Assembly (NCBI GenBank): GCA_027073495.1
Contig: JALSVQ010000124.1
Span: 1-64,000 of the forward strand
Length of the DNA: 64,000 bases
DNA from: Flavobacteriaceae bacterium
GTDB taxonomy: Bacteria > Bacteroidota > Bacteroidia > Flavobacteriales > Flavobacteriaceae
Direction of reading: 5' to 3'
A program made the translations under genes and the position numbers. Below are positions 1 through 6,851 of the stretch, piece by piece. Every line of letters begins with the position of its first letter. Positions within the stretch are counted from its first letter, which is position 1. The notes below the pieces were generated by a model that had not been told where the DNA came from, did not search any database, and saw only the letters and a program-made list of their open reading frames with translations.

Positions 1-242
1 AATAAACTTGCATTAGCTGCTATATTTAAGCTAAAACTTAATTTTTTGGAAGCTTTTAGAAATTCAGCAGCAACTTTTCTAAATCGTTCGTTTTTTTCTT
101 TACTATATTTATTATTCTCTTTGTCAAAAGGATTCTTAGTTGCTACAATTTTGTATTTTATTTTTCCTTTTAGCGGGCTCGGTTTTGTGTTAAAACTGAA
201 TAATAGTATTGCAGCAAATGCACTTAGGAGTAGTTTTTTCAT
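1..242 (-). CDS. GLPGLI-like secreted protein, 3' end cut off by window edge
   Basis: The minus strand is open from an ATG at 242 to the window edge (80 codons), so the C-terminus is missing. It starts MKKLLLSAFAAILLFSF, a clear signal peptide. The mature part opens with GKIKYKI and later has LSFSLNIAANASL, which resemble the opening strand and the 'y.L.fn...S' segment of GLPGLI family proteins, a Bacteroidota family of unknown role. It lies 76 bases after a small Cys-rich secreted peptide on the same strand, with a hairpin between them. Only the first third of a typical family member is visible, so the family call is tentative; the gene itself is solid. Confidence 0.7.
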   Translation of the reverse strand, partial: MKKLLLSAFAAILLFSFNTKPSPLKGKIKYKIVATKNPFDKENNKYSKEKNERFRKVAAEFLKASKKLSFSLNIAANASL

Positions 243-276
243 TTTTATATTATTTTAATAATTATTAGTTAATATT

Positions 277-312
277 AATTTGAGCGAAGACTCGTATGCC
301 TTCGCCCAAATT
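277..312 (-). terminator. Hairpin between the Cys-rich peptide gene and the GLPGLI-like gene
   Basis: Arms at 277-289 and 300-312 form a 13-bp stem. In the minus-strand RNA every position pairs (one as G-U); in the plus-strand RNA the same position is an A-C mismatch, so it probably acts on leftward transcripts. No T-run follows, so it may stabilise or attenuate the message rather than end it. Confidence 0.45.
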
Positions 313-318
313 AGTTTG

Positions 319-534
319 TTATTCACAAAAATAAGTGTAGTACATATCAGTCCAAAAATACTCATTGTCGTGGTCTCCTCCCCCCATAAATGTTCCGAAA
401 TCCCAAGCGGCACAGGCACAACAATCTTGATTTTCTGCTGCTGCATTACTCATTTCACATTGCTTCACATTTGGTTTAGCACTCATTGCGGTTAAGCTTA
501 GTGCAATAATTGCACCAAAAAAATATTTTTTCAT
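319..534 (-). CDS. Small Cys-rich secreted peptide, unknown function
   Basis: A 71-residue protein with a type I signal peptide (MKKYFFGAIIALSLTAMSA, probable cleavage near residue 19). The mature part of about 52 residues has five Cys (one early, a CCAC cluster, and FCE at the C-terminus), a Gly run, and a tail rich in Asp, Tyr and Phe. I do not recognise the family. It reads in the same direction as the GLPGLI-like gene and may share its transcript. A minus-strand promoter at 766-797 would give it a leader of about 225 bases. It could be a peptide toxin, a redox or metal-binding peptide, or an envelope protein; nothing here decides among these. Confidence 0.6.
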   Translation of the reverse strand: MKKYFFGAIIALSLTAMSAKPNVKQCEMSNAAAENQDCCACAAWDFGTFMGGGDHDNEYFWTDMYYTYFCE

Positions 535-639
535 AATATAAATATTTAATTTGCCTACTTTCAGAAAAATTTAAGGTCGCTGTTTCGGCGTTAATTCCGA
601 CCACAGACCAAACTCAAAGCAACCAAACGAAAGATAGTA

Positions 640-669
640 TTGTCGGTACCAAAACATTTTATATCTTTG
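640..669 (+). promoter_or_regulatory. Promoter, TTG-N19-TATCTTTG
   Basis: TTG at 640-642 and TATCTTTG at 662-669 with exactly 19 bases between them match the Bacteroidota -33/-7 consensus. The only thing downstream before the terminator is the candidate sRNA. Confidence 0.6.
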
Positions 670-674
670 CTCGC

Positions 675-745
675 GTTAAACTTTTAGTTTAGCCTTGCTA
701 AGAGCACATTTTTTGCTTGTCACGGCGCGATGTGCTCTTTTTATT
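675..745 (+). ncRNA. Candidate small RNA, about 70 nt
   Basis: Starts about six bases after the -7 box at 662-669. It contains a small hairpin (TAAACT 677-682 with AGTTTA 686-691), then a terminator with 8-bp stem GAGCACAT (702-709) and ATGTGCTC (730-737) and five T at 738-742. There is no open reading frame of note. The pairing of a consensus promoter with an intrinsic terminator 70 bases later, and no gene between, is the reason for the call. I do not recognise the RNA family. Confidence 0.45.
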
Positions 746-765
746 TCACAGGTTTTTGTTCTCTC

Positions 766-797
766 CAAAGATATATATTATTTTTTATAAAAAACAA
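766..797 (-). promoter_or_regulatory. Minus-strand promoter for the Cys-rich peptide gene
   Basis: Read on the minus strand: TTG at 797-795, 21 bases, TATCTTTG at 773-766. The transcript would run left through the antisense of the candidate sRNA and reach the peptide start codon at 534 after about 225 bases. Confidence 0.5.
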
Positions 798-908
798 ATA
801 AAATCGTTTTTTTTTTTTTTTTGCATCTTATAAAATATTAAAAATCAATTAGTTAAATGTATTAATTTAACATTTTGGTATGTAATTTTTAATTTTGCTA
901 TTGTGTAA

Positions 909-1011
909 TGAGCAATAAAGATATAACTATTACAATGGTTTATGGCTCAAAAAATAAAAAATACAGCTCAAAAAAATCAAATAATGAGCTGAATTAACTA
1001 TATTTGTGAGC
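909..1011 (+). promoter_or_regulatory. Candidate operator: five TGAGC half-sites before the Fic gene
   Basis: TGAGC occurs at 909-913, 985-989 and 1007-1011, and its complement GCTCA at 945-949 and 966-970. CAGCTCA (964-970) and TGAGCTG (985-991) form a perfect 7-bp inverted repeat. A -7-like box TATATTTG lies at 999-1006, directly next to the last half-site and 18 bases before the start codon. The layout suits repression by a dimeric winged-helix protein, and the adjacent Fic protein begins with such a domain. Confidence 0.45.
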
Positions 1012-1023
1012 TAAATAAGCTGT

Positions 1024-2058
1024 ATGGAAATAGAAAACTTAATATTAGAATTTTTGGAATACCATCCCAATAGTGCTTCAGAAACAATACGTCAAGGCTT
1101 ACAAGTAAAAAAAAGTATTGCTACTATAAAGCGCGTTTTATCCAAACTTTTACTAAAACAATTAATTTCAACTAGCGGAAAAGGAAAGGCTACAAGGTAT
1201 AATTTATCAATATATTATAATCTTTTTCGTGAAATTATTATTCAAAATTATTATGAAAAAGAGATAGATGATAGAATTATAATTAAAAATTTTAATTTTT
1301 CACTATTGAGAGAAATTCTTCCAAAAACACAATTATTTACCGCAAATGAATTAATTAAATTAGCAGCATTTCAAAAGGTGTTTGAAAAAAATATTTCTGA
1401 ATTAAGCCCATTTGAAAAACAAAAAGAATTAGAACGACTTGCTATTGATTTAAGCTGGAAATCTTCACAAATAGAAGGAAATACGTATTCGTTACTAGAA
1501 ACAGAACGACTTCTAAAAGAACATGAAGTCGCAACTGGAAAATCAAAAGAAGAAGCAATAATGCTACTTAATCATAAAAAAGCTATAGATTTTATAATTG
1601 AAACCCCTGATTATTTATTTCCGCTATCAATATCCAAAATTGAAGATATTCATAGTATATTAATTAAAGAACTTGCTGTTGACAGAAATATAAGAAAAAG
1701 AAGGGTTGGTATTTCAGGTACCAATTATCGTCCTTTAGATAATGAATTTCAAATAAAAGAAGCCTTGTCTCTGACTACTGATTTGATTAATATGAAAGAA
1801 AATGTTTTTGAACAAGCACTGATTGCACTTATTCTTATTTCGTACATTCAGCCCTTTGTTGATGGAAATAAGCGAACAGCAAGAATTGTAAGTAATGCCT
1901 TATTGATTAACCACAACTACTGTCCAATATCATTTAGAACAGTTGATAGTGTTGATTATAAGAAAGCCTTGTTATTGTTTTATGAGCAAAATAATATTAC
2001 AGCTTTTAAAAAAATATTTATTGAACAATATGAATTTGCAGTAAAAACCTATTTTTAA
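1024..2058 (+). CDS. Fic-domain protein with N-terminal winged helix and His-to-Gln change in the Fic motif
   Basis: 344 residues. Residues 1-65 look like a winged helix-turn-helix. SSQIEGN at 147-153 is the inhibitory-helix motif ([S/T]xxxE[G/N]) that blocks ATP binding in many Fic proteins. The Fic core motif, normally HxFx[D/E]GNxRxxR, reads QPFVDGNKRTAR from residue 276, so the catalytic His is Gln while the Asp, Gly, Asn and Arg are kept. Canonical Fic proteins transfer AMP or another phosphate-containing group to a target hydroxyl; this one may be inactive in that reaction, use other chemistry, or act mainly as a DNA-binding sensor. No antitoxin gene adjoins it. Upstream half-sites suggest self-regulation. 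Fold call is firm, activity is open. Confidence 0.92.
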   Translation: MEIENLILEFLEYHPNSASETIRQGLQVKKSIATIKRVLSKLLLKQLISTSGKGKATRYNLSIYYNLFREIIIQNYYEKEIDDRIIIKNFNFSLLREILPKTQLFTANELIKLAAFQKVFEKNISELSPFEKQKELERLAIDLSWKSSQIEGNTYSLLETERLLKEHEVATGKSKEEAIMLLNHKKAIDFIIETPDYLFPLSISKIEDIHSILIKELAVDRNIRKRRVGISGTNYRPLDNEFQIKEALSLTTDLINMKENVFEQALIALILISYIQPFVDGNKRTARIVSNALLINHNYCPISFRTVDSVDYKKALLLFYEQNNITAFKKIFIEQYEFAVKTYF

Positions 2059-2077
2059 AAATAATAATAAATACAAG

Positions 2078-2821
2078 CTACTCAACCGCTTTCAACACGC
2101 GGTATTTAATAAAAGATAAACCAATATACAGTCCTATAATAAGCGGTATTGCTACAAATTTAAAAACAAACAATAATACAATACTTGTTACTATAAAGAA
2201 GTAGCGTATTTTATTGTTTTTAAAAGAGAAATCACTAAACTTGAGCCCAAATAAATGCATTGGCGCATTGAGCAAATAAGCACTTATTAGTGTAATGGCT
2301 ATTAAGACATAGCGGTTGGTCAATAGCGTATTTGCCAAATCATTGTCACTATATAAAAGCATCAAAGGCAGCGAAAAAATAAACAAAGTATTGGCAGGTG
2401 TTGGCAAGCCAATAAATGAACTCGTTTGGTTTTCATCAATATTAAAATTTGCCAAGCGATAGACTGAAGCCATTATGACAATAAAGCCGAAAAAAGGTAA
2501 TAAATCAGTGCTTTCAAAGTTTGTTACGCTGTAATGAGCATCCCAAGAGCCTAATGATTTTCGAAATAATTGAAATAGTATCAAACCAGGAACAACACCA
2601 CTAGTTACCATATCTGCCAAAGAATCAAGTTGCATACCAAGTTCGCTCTTTACGTCTAAAATACGTGCTAAAAAACCATCCAAAAAATCAAATGTAATAC
2701 CCAGAGCAAAGAAAATAGCTGCAATATCAAAACGCCCCGAAAGGATAAAAACAATAGCTACTGCTCCGCATCCTGCATTTAGTAGTGTAATAAAATTTGG
2801 AATGTGTTTTTTGATGGTCAT
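2078..2821 (-). CDS. pssA: CDP-diacylglycerol-serine O-phosphatidyltransferase (phosphatidylserine synthase)
   Basis: 247 residues, an integral membrane enzyme joining CDP-diacylglycerol and serine to make phosphatidylserine, the precursor of phosphatidylethanolamine. The CDP-alcohol phosphotransferase signature is complete: D45, D48-G49-x2-A52-R53, then G62-x3-D66-x3-D70, with hydrophobic segments on both sides and through the C-terminal half. Length and the opening KHIPNFITLLN fit the short, Bacillus-type PssA family rather than the E. coli type. It stands alone, transcribed towards the Fic gene. The PgsA or other CDP-alcohol transferases share the motif, but overall sequence and topology favour PssA. 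Confidence 0.9.
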   Translation of the reverse strand: MTIKKHIPNFITLLNAGCGAVAIVFILSGRFDIAAIFFALGITFDFLDGFLARILDVKSELGMQLDSLADMVTSGVVPGLILFQLFRKSLGSWDAHYSVTNFESTDLLPFFGFIVIMASVYRLANFNIDENQTSSFIGLPTPANTLFIFSLPLMLLYSDNDLANTLLTNRYVLIAITLISAYLLNAPMHLFGLKFSDFSFKNNKIRYFFIVTSIVLLFVFKFVAIPLIIGLYIGLSFIKYRVLKAVE

Positions 2822-2992
2822 AAAAATATATTTTTTAATGTCCGGCTAAATTAAATAAATTTACTGTAAAGTCAATTTATTGTTCCACTTAAACGTTTTT
2901 TTTTATTAGACCTTGCTTTTCTAACTATAATATTATACCAATTTTAGATCAAAATATGTTATAAATAAATTAGCAGAAGTCTTTTGTCTTAC

Positions 2993-3021
2993 AGCGAAGC
3001 GGTCTTTAGTCTTTTATCAGG
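2993..3021 (+). repeat. Dispersed intergenic repeat, copy A
   Basis: Core AGCGAAGCGGTCT followed by AGTCTTTTATC. Related copies lie at 40725-40753 (minus) and 46652-46679 (plus). All three are between genes. Here a second partial CTTTTGTCTT lies just upstream at about 2981-2990. Confidence 0.65.
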
Positions 3022-3099
3022 CACTAATGATTAGCTAGCAAAAAAAATTTTGCAGTCATGAGTATTCTTAGTAAATTGCTAGTCTTAAAACGGAGCAGG

Positions 3100-5811
3100 A
3101 TGAAAGCATATATTAATGATAAACCATATGACATTAAACAAGGTGAAACCATACTTGAGTTTGTACGTCGCCATGAAACGCAGCCTATACCAACAATGTG
3201 TCAAGATGATCGTTTAGAGAATTTTGGTTCTTGTCGTGTGTGTTCTGTTGAAATAGCTCGTGAACAAGGTGGTGCGAGCAAAGTGGTTGCTTCTTGTCAT
3301 ACGCCAATAAGTGATGGACTTTATGTTTATCCGCAAACCGAAAGTATAAAAAAATTACGTAAAAATATAGTTGAACTGGTTTTAACAGATTATCCTGCGA
3401 ATAAAATTTTTCCTGAAAAAGGCAAAAAAGCAACGCCATTTCAAGAAACTATTGCAACTATTGGCATTCCAAATGTGCGTTATCCTAAAGGAGAAAATCA
3501 TTTTGAACTTCAAAAAGACAGTTCACATCCGTATATCAAATCGGATTTGGCAGAATGTATTAATTGCTATCGCTGTATTCGTGCATGTGAGGAAATACAA
3601 GGCGAAATGGTACTTGGTATGTCAGGGCGCGGTTTTGCTTCGCAAATTATCAAAGGTTTTGATACCAATTTTAATCTTTCTGCTTGTGTGTCTTGTGGTG
3701 CTTGTGTGCAAACATGTCCTACCGAAGCGCTTACAGATAAGTTTGAAACAAAAACATTAATTCCAGAAAAAACAGTGCGTACTACTTGTACGTATTGTGG
3801 TGTTGGTTGCCAGCTTGAAGTTGCAGTTATCGACGGAAAAATAAGAGGTATTCAGGCACCTGAAGATGCTGCTGTCAATTTGGGACATACATGCCTTAAA
3901 GGACGTTTTGCATTCCAGTTTTACAATCACCCCGACCGCTTAAAAGAGCCTTTAATAAAGAAAAATGGTCAATTTGAATCCGTTTCTTGGGATGAAGCCT
4001 ATGATTTTATTACCAAAAAACTAAAAGAAACCAAAGCCAATTATGGCGTTGATGCCATAGGGGCTATTTCTTCTTCTCGTGCTACCAATGAGGAGAACTA
4101 TTTGATGCAAAAGTTTATGCGCGCTGTAGTCAAAACTAATAATATAGATGGTTGTGCTCGTGTATGTCACGCGCCTACAGCTTTTGGTATGCAGCAAGCT
4201 TTTGGTACAGGGGCTGCTACCAATTCTATTCAAGATTTAGAAGAAACCGAAGCGATCTTTCTTTTTGGAGCAAATCCTACTGAGGCGCATCCTGTAACTG
4301 GTGCTAAAATAAAACAGCTTTTTATGCAGGGAATAACCAGTATTGTGGTTGATCCTGTAAAGACAACACTAGCTAAATTAGCCCAATATCACTTGCAGTT
4401 ACGACCAGGAACTAATGTGGCATTGCTCAATATGATGGCACATTATATTATTAAAGAAAATGCGATTAATACAGAATTTATAAAAAATAACACCGAATTT
4501 TATAATGACTTTAAGTCCCATGTTATTGACCTTGATATGGATGAATTGGAACAGCTAACAGGTGTTTCCAAAGATCTCGTGCGAGAAGCTGCTTTAGCAT
4601 ATGCCAAGGCTGATAAAGCAATGGAATTTCACGGTTTGGGTGTTACTGAACATTTTCAAGGTAGTAAAACGGTCATGTTGCTTTCTAATTTAGCTTTAAT
4701 GACAGGGAATGTTGGTAGAAAAGGCGTTGGTCTCAATCCACTTCGTGGGCAAAACAATGTACAAGGTGCTGCAGATATGGGTGTTCAGCCCCATCAAGGT
4801 GCAGGTTATATGGATGTAAATAATCCTGAGATACAAGCATATTATGCTAAAAAATACAATGTAACGGAAGATTTCCCAACAAAAGAAGGGTTAAAGATAC
4901 CAGAAATGATAGAAGCTGCACAAGCAGGTCAATTCAAATTTCTATGGATAATGGGAGAAGATACTCTAATGACCGATCCAAACACCAATCATATCCGAAA
5001 AGGACTTGAGGCTTTAGATATATTGGTTGTTCAAGAGCTCTTTATGTCTGCCACTGCCGAAATGGCTGATGTGGTATTGCCAGCCGCTTCTTATTTTGAA
5101 AAAGACGGTACATTTACCAATGGTGAGCGTAGAGTACAGCGTGTGAATAAGGTTATTGAACCAATTGGTAATGCCAAATCTGATGGACAAATGCTCATAG
5201 ATATGATGTGCAAAATGGGTTACGAGCAAGCTACAGGAACGGTTTATGATGCTGGGAAAATACTGCTCGAAATAGCTGATGTTATCCCGTTTATGAAAGG
5301 CATTACACGCGAACGATTAGGAGAAAATGGTTTGCAATGGCCAGTAGATGAAGATGGTACTGATACACAACTCATTCATAAAGATGGAGTTTTTAAAAGA
5401 GGAAAGGGAAAATTTCATCAGTTTGATTTTGAAGAAAGTCCTGAGTTAGTAGCGCACCGTAAGAAATATCCTTTTATACTGACAACGGCTAGAATGTTGG
5501 AGCATTATAATTCGGGGACGATGACCAGAAGAACTGCCAATCAAGACATACTTGCCAATGATTATCTTGAAATAAACCCACTTGATGCAGGCAATAAAGG
5601 TGTCGCTGCAGGTGATACCGTTCGTATTTTTTCCGATAGAGGTTCTGTAAATATTCCTGTAAAATTAAATTATACGGTAAAGCCAGGCGTGGTACGTACA
5701 ACCTTTCATCAACCAGAAATTTTCATCAATATGATTACAGGTAATGTAGCCGATAAAGAAACGCTTACTCCTGAATACAAAGTAGTTGCAGTAGATTTTG
5801 AATTGGTGTAA
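3100..5811 (+). CDS. Formate dehydrogenase alpha subunit (molybdopterin, multi-FeS)
   Basis: 903 residues from the ATG at 3100 (an in-frame ATG at 3058 would add 14; the shorter start is the usual beginning of the 2Fe-2S domain). Counted from 3058: 2Fe-2S Cys at 48, 59, 62 and 80; two 4Fe-4S motifs (CINCYRC and CVSCGAC, each with a further Cys); a fourth cluster CTYCGVGC at the start of the molybdopterin domain; then the large catalytic domain. The residue that is Sec in E. coli FdhF is Cys370, in RVCHAP. This is the FdhA layout of NAD-linked cytoplasmic formate dehydrogenases, oxidising formate to CO2. No beta or gamma subunit, FdhD or cofactor-synthesis gene lies nearby, so its electron acceptor is unclear. 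Confidence 0.93.
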   Translation: MKAYINDKPYDIKQGETILEFVRRHETQPIPTMCQDDRLENFGSCRVCSVEIAREQGGASKVVASCHTPISDGLYVYPQTESIKKLRKNIVELVLTDYPANKIFPEKGKKATPFQETIATIGIPNVRYPKGENHFELQKDSSHPYIKSDLAECINCYRCIRACEEIQGEMVLGMSGRGFASQIIKGFDTNFNLSACVSCGACVQTCPTEALTDKFETKTLIPEKTVRTTCTYCGVGCQLEVAVIDGKIRGIQAPEDAAVNLGHTCLKGRFAFQFYNHPDRLKEPLIKKNGQFESVSWDEAYDFITKKLKETKANYGVDAIGAISSSRATNEENYLMQKFMRAVVKTNNIDGCARVCHAPTAFGMQQAFGTGAATNSIQDLEETEAIFLFGANPTEAHPVTGAKIKQLFMQGITSIVVDPVKTTLAKLAQYHLQLRPGTNVALLNMMAHYIIKENAINTEFIKNNTEFYNDFKSHVIDLDMDELEQLTGVSKDLVREAALAYAKADKAMEFHGLGVTEHFQGSKTVMLLSNLALMTGNVGRKGVGLNPLRGQNNVQGAADMGVQPHQGAGYMDVNNPEIQAYYAKKYNVTEDFPTKEGLKIPEMIEAAQAGQFKFLWIMGEDTLMTDPNTNHIRKGLEALDILVVQELFMSATAEMADVVLPAASYFEKDGTFTNGERRVQRVNKVIEPIGNAKSDGQMLIDMMCKMGYEQATGTVYDAGKILLEIADVIPFMKGITRERLGENGLQWPVDEDGTDTQLIHKDGVFKRGKGKFHQFDFEESPELVAHRKKYPFILTTARMLEHYNSGTMTRRTANQDILANDYLEINPLDAGNKGVAAGDTVRIFSDRGSVNIPVKLNYTVKPGVVRTTFHQPEIFINMITGNVADKETLTPEYKVVAVDFELV

Positions 5812-5830
5812 TAATAACATATTTGTTATA

Positions 5831-5908
5831 AACAAAAAACCGCCCAAAAAGGACGGTTTAAATTTAATAACCAAATAATCAATTTTACGATTTTATCGCT
5901 TTGTTTGA
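5831..5908 (-). ncRNA. Candidate minus-strand small RNA with terminator
   Basis: A minus-strand promoter at 5914-5944 points at a terminator about 70 bases away. The terminator stem is 5837-5859. In the minus-strand RNA its nine positions all pair (one U-G) and a run of six T overlaps its end; in the plus-strand RNA one pair is lost and no clean T-run follows. So the hairpin suits leftward transcripts, yet no minus-strand gene lies to its right. It may double as a weak terminator for the formate dehydrogenase gene. Confidence 0.45.
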
Positions 5909-5913
5909 TGAGG

Positions 5914-5944
5914 CAAATATACGATGAATCATTTATAAAAACAA
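5914..5944 (-). promoter_or_regulatory. Minus-strand promoter, TTG-N20-TATATTTG
   Basis: On the minus strand TTG (5944-5942) is followed after 20 bases by TATATTTG (5921-5914). It would start transcription near 5908, into the candidate small RNA. Confidence 0.5.
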
Positions 5945-6015
5945 CGCTAAAAGTTTAATAAACAACGCTTGCTATTTTATGTAACTATTGTTACTCATTA
6001 TAAAAACAAAAAATT

Positions 6016-6438
6016 ATGAAAAACAGTAAACAAACACTTACCTTCTTACTACTATTTATTAGTTTCAATGTATTTTCGCAAGAATCATTCTTCTTCGAAC
6101 ACAAGAATCATGGCGAAAAACTAAAGCGTGGTCTTAAAAGGAATAAAGCATTGCTTTGGTCAGATAAGAAAGTGTATAAAGTAGGCGAAAAAATAACAAT
6201 TACCATTGAGTGGAATAATGGAGATATCATTAAAAATGATTTTTTTAAAAAAGTAGCACACTTGAAGTTAATTGCGATCGATACTAGTGAAACATATATT
6301 GGTGGTAAAAAATTAAATAGTATTACATATATATTTGTTGCTCAAAAGGCTGGAAAAATAAAGATTCCGTCTTATTATTTTAATGTTGATTTGGAACGCT
6401 ATAAATCAAATCAATTAAAAATTAGAATAAAAGAATAA
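6016..6438 (+). CDS. Secreted single-domain protein resembling part of BatD
   Basis: 140 residues with a signal peptide (hydrophobic 8-20, cleavage near FSQ). The mature part has VYKVGEKITITIEW near 52-66 and, after a GGKKLNSITYIF stretch, AGKIKIPSYYFNVD and KSNQLKIRI. That order (a strand-rich start, a Gly-Gly tyrosine strand, 'GkikIP', then 'ySnqLkI') is like the repeating unit of BatD/aerotolerance proteins, but BatD is several times longer and membrane anchored. I treat this as a stand-alone BatD-like domain with an unknown partner. It is followed after 17 bases by rbfA, which has its own promoter. Confidence 0.7.
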   Translation: MKNSKQTLTFLLLFISFNVFSQESFFFEHKNHGEKLKRGLKRNKALLWSDKKVYKVGEKITITIEWNNGDIIKNDFFKKVAHLKLIAIDTSETYIGGKKLNSITYIFVAQKAGKIKIPSYYFNVDLERYKSNQLKIRIKE

Positions 6439-6443
6439 AAGTG

Positions 6444-6451
6444 TACTTTTG
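6444..6451 (+). promoter_or_regulatory. -7 box for rbfA, four bases from the start codon
   Basis: TACTTTTG matches TAnnTTTG. It ends four bases before the ATG at 6456, so transcription would begin at or next to the start codon. It also argues against the in-frame ATG at 6441. Confidence 0.5.
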
Positions 6452-6455
6452 CACT

Positions 6456-6848
6456 ATGGAAACCACGAGACAAAAAAAAATAGGAAAACTCCTGCAAGCA
6501 GACCTTGTAGATGTATTGCAAGGTGCTATTCGCCGTAATGGAATACGCAATTTAATAATATCAGTTAGCAAAGTACGTGTTACTACTGACTTGGCTATAG
6601 CTCGCGTATATCTTAGTATTTTTCCTAATGATAAACGTGAAGAAACGTTAAAAGGTATTGTAGCTAATAAAGCTATAATAAAGCACGAACTTTCACAGCG
6701 CACCAAACATCAATTGCGAAAAATGCCAGAACTTCATTTTTATATTGATGATAGCCTCGATTATATTGAAGCTATTGATCAAGCATTAAAAGGTGAAGAA
6801 AACCCTATTGAAAATCCAGATTTACTTATTAAACGTAAGAAAAAATAA
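6456..6848 (+). CDS. rbfA: Ribosome-binding factor A
   Basis: 130 residues. RbfA is a small KH-fold protein that binds the immature 30S subunit and helps process the 5' end of 16S rRNA. Family features visible: the start ETTRQKKIGKLLQADL, a middle VSKVRVTTDLAIARVYLS, and the HELSQRTKHQLRKMPELHF segment that ends in DDSLDYIEAIDQAL. An upstream in-frame ATG at 6441 would add MYFCT, which overlaps the -7 box, so 6456 is preferred. It lies three bases ahead of the LolC/E-like permease gene and is probably co-transcribed with it. Confidence 0.95.
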   Translation: METTRQKKIGKLLQADLVDVLQGAIRRNGIRNLIISVSKVRVTTDLAIARVYLSIFPNDKREETLKGIVANKAIIKHELSQRTKHQLRKMPELHFYIDDSLDYIEAIDQALKGEENPIENPDLLIKRKKK

Positions 6849-6851
6849 ATT

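Larger units (their letters stand above)
535..1023. other. Intergenic region with candidate sRNA, two outward promoters and Fic operator
   Basis: No convincing coding sequence is present. On the plus strand the region holds a promoter, a short hairpin and an intrinsic terminator (640-745). On the minus strand a promoter at 766-797 reads left across them. A run of 16 or so T residues lies near 807-822. From 909 to 1011 there are five TGAGC/GCTCA half-sites before the Fic gene. Confidence 0.6.

Noticed and set aside
46-258. Plus-strand open frame of 70 residues
   Set aside because: It lies wholly opposite the GLPGLI-like gene, which has a proper signal peptide; the plus-strand frame has no such features.
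280-495. Plus-strand open frame of 71 residues
   Set aside because: Opposite the Cys-rich secreted peptide gene and without a plausible promoter; treated as a shadow frame.
535-760. tracrRNA or other CRISPR-linked RNA
   Set aside because: The hairpin-plus-terminator layout is superficially similar, but there is no repeat array, no anti-repeat match and no cas gene in the window.
800-825. Poly-T tract as a phase-variable repeat
   Set aside because: The run of about 16 T lies far from any start codon or -7 box that it could shift, and such runs are common in this AT-rich DNA.
3058-3099. Upstream start for formate dehydrogenase
   Set aside because: The added 14 residues are Leu/Arg-rich and unlike the normal start of the 2Fe-2S domain; the ATG at 3100 fits better.
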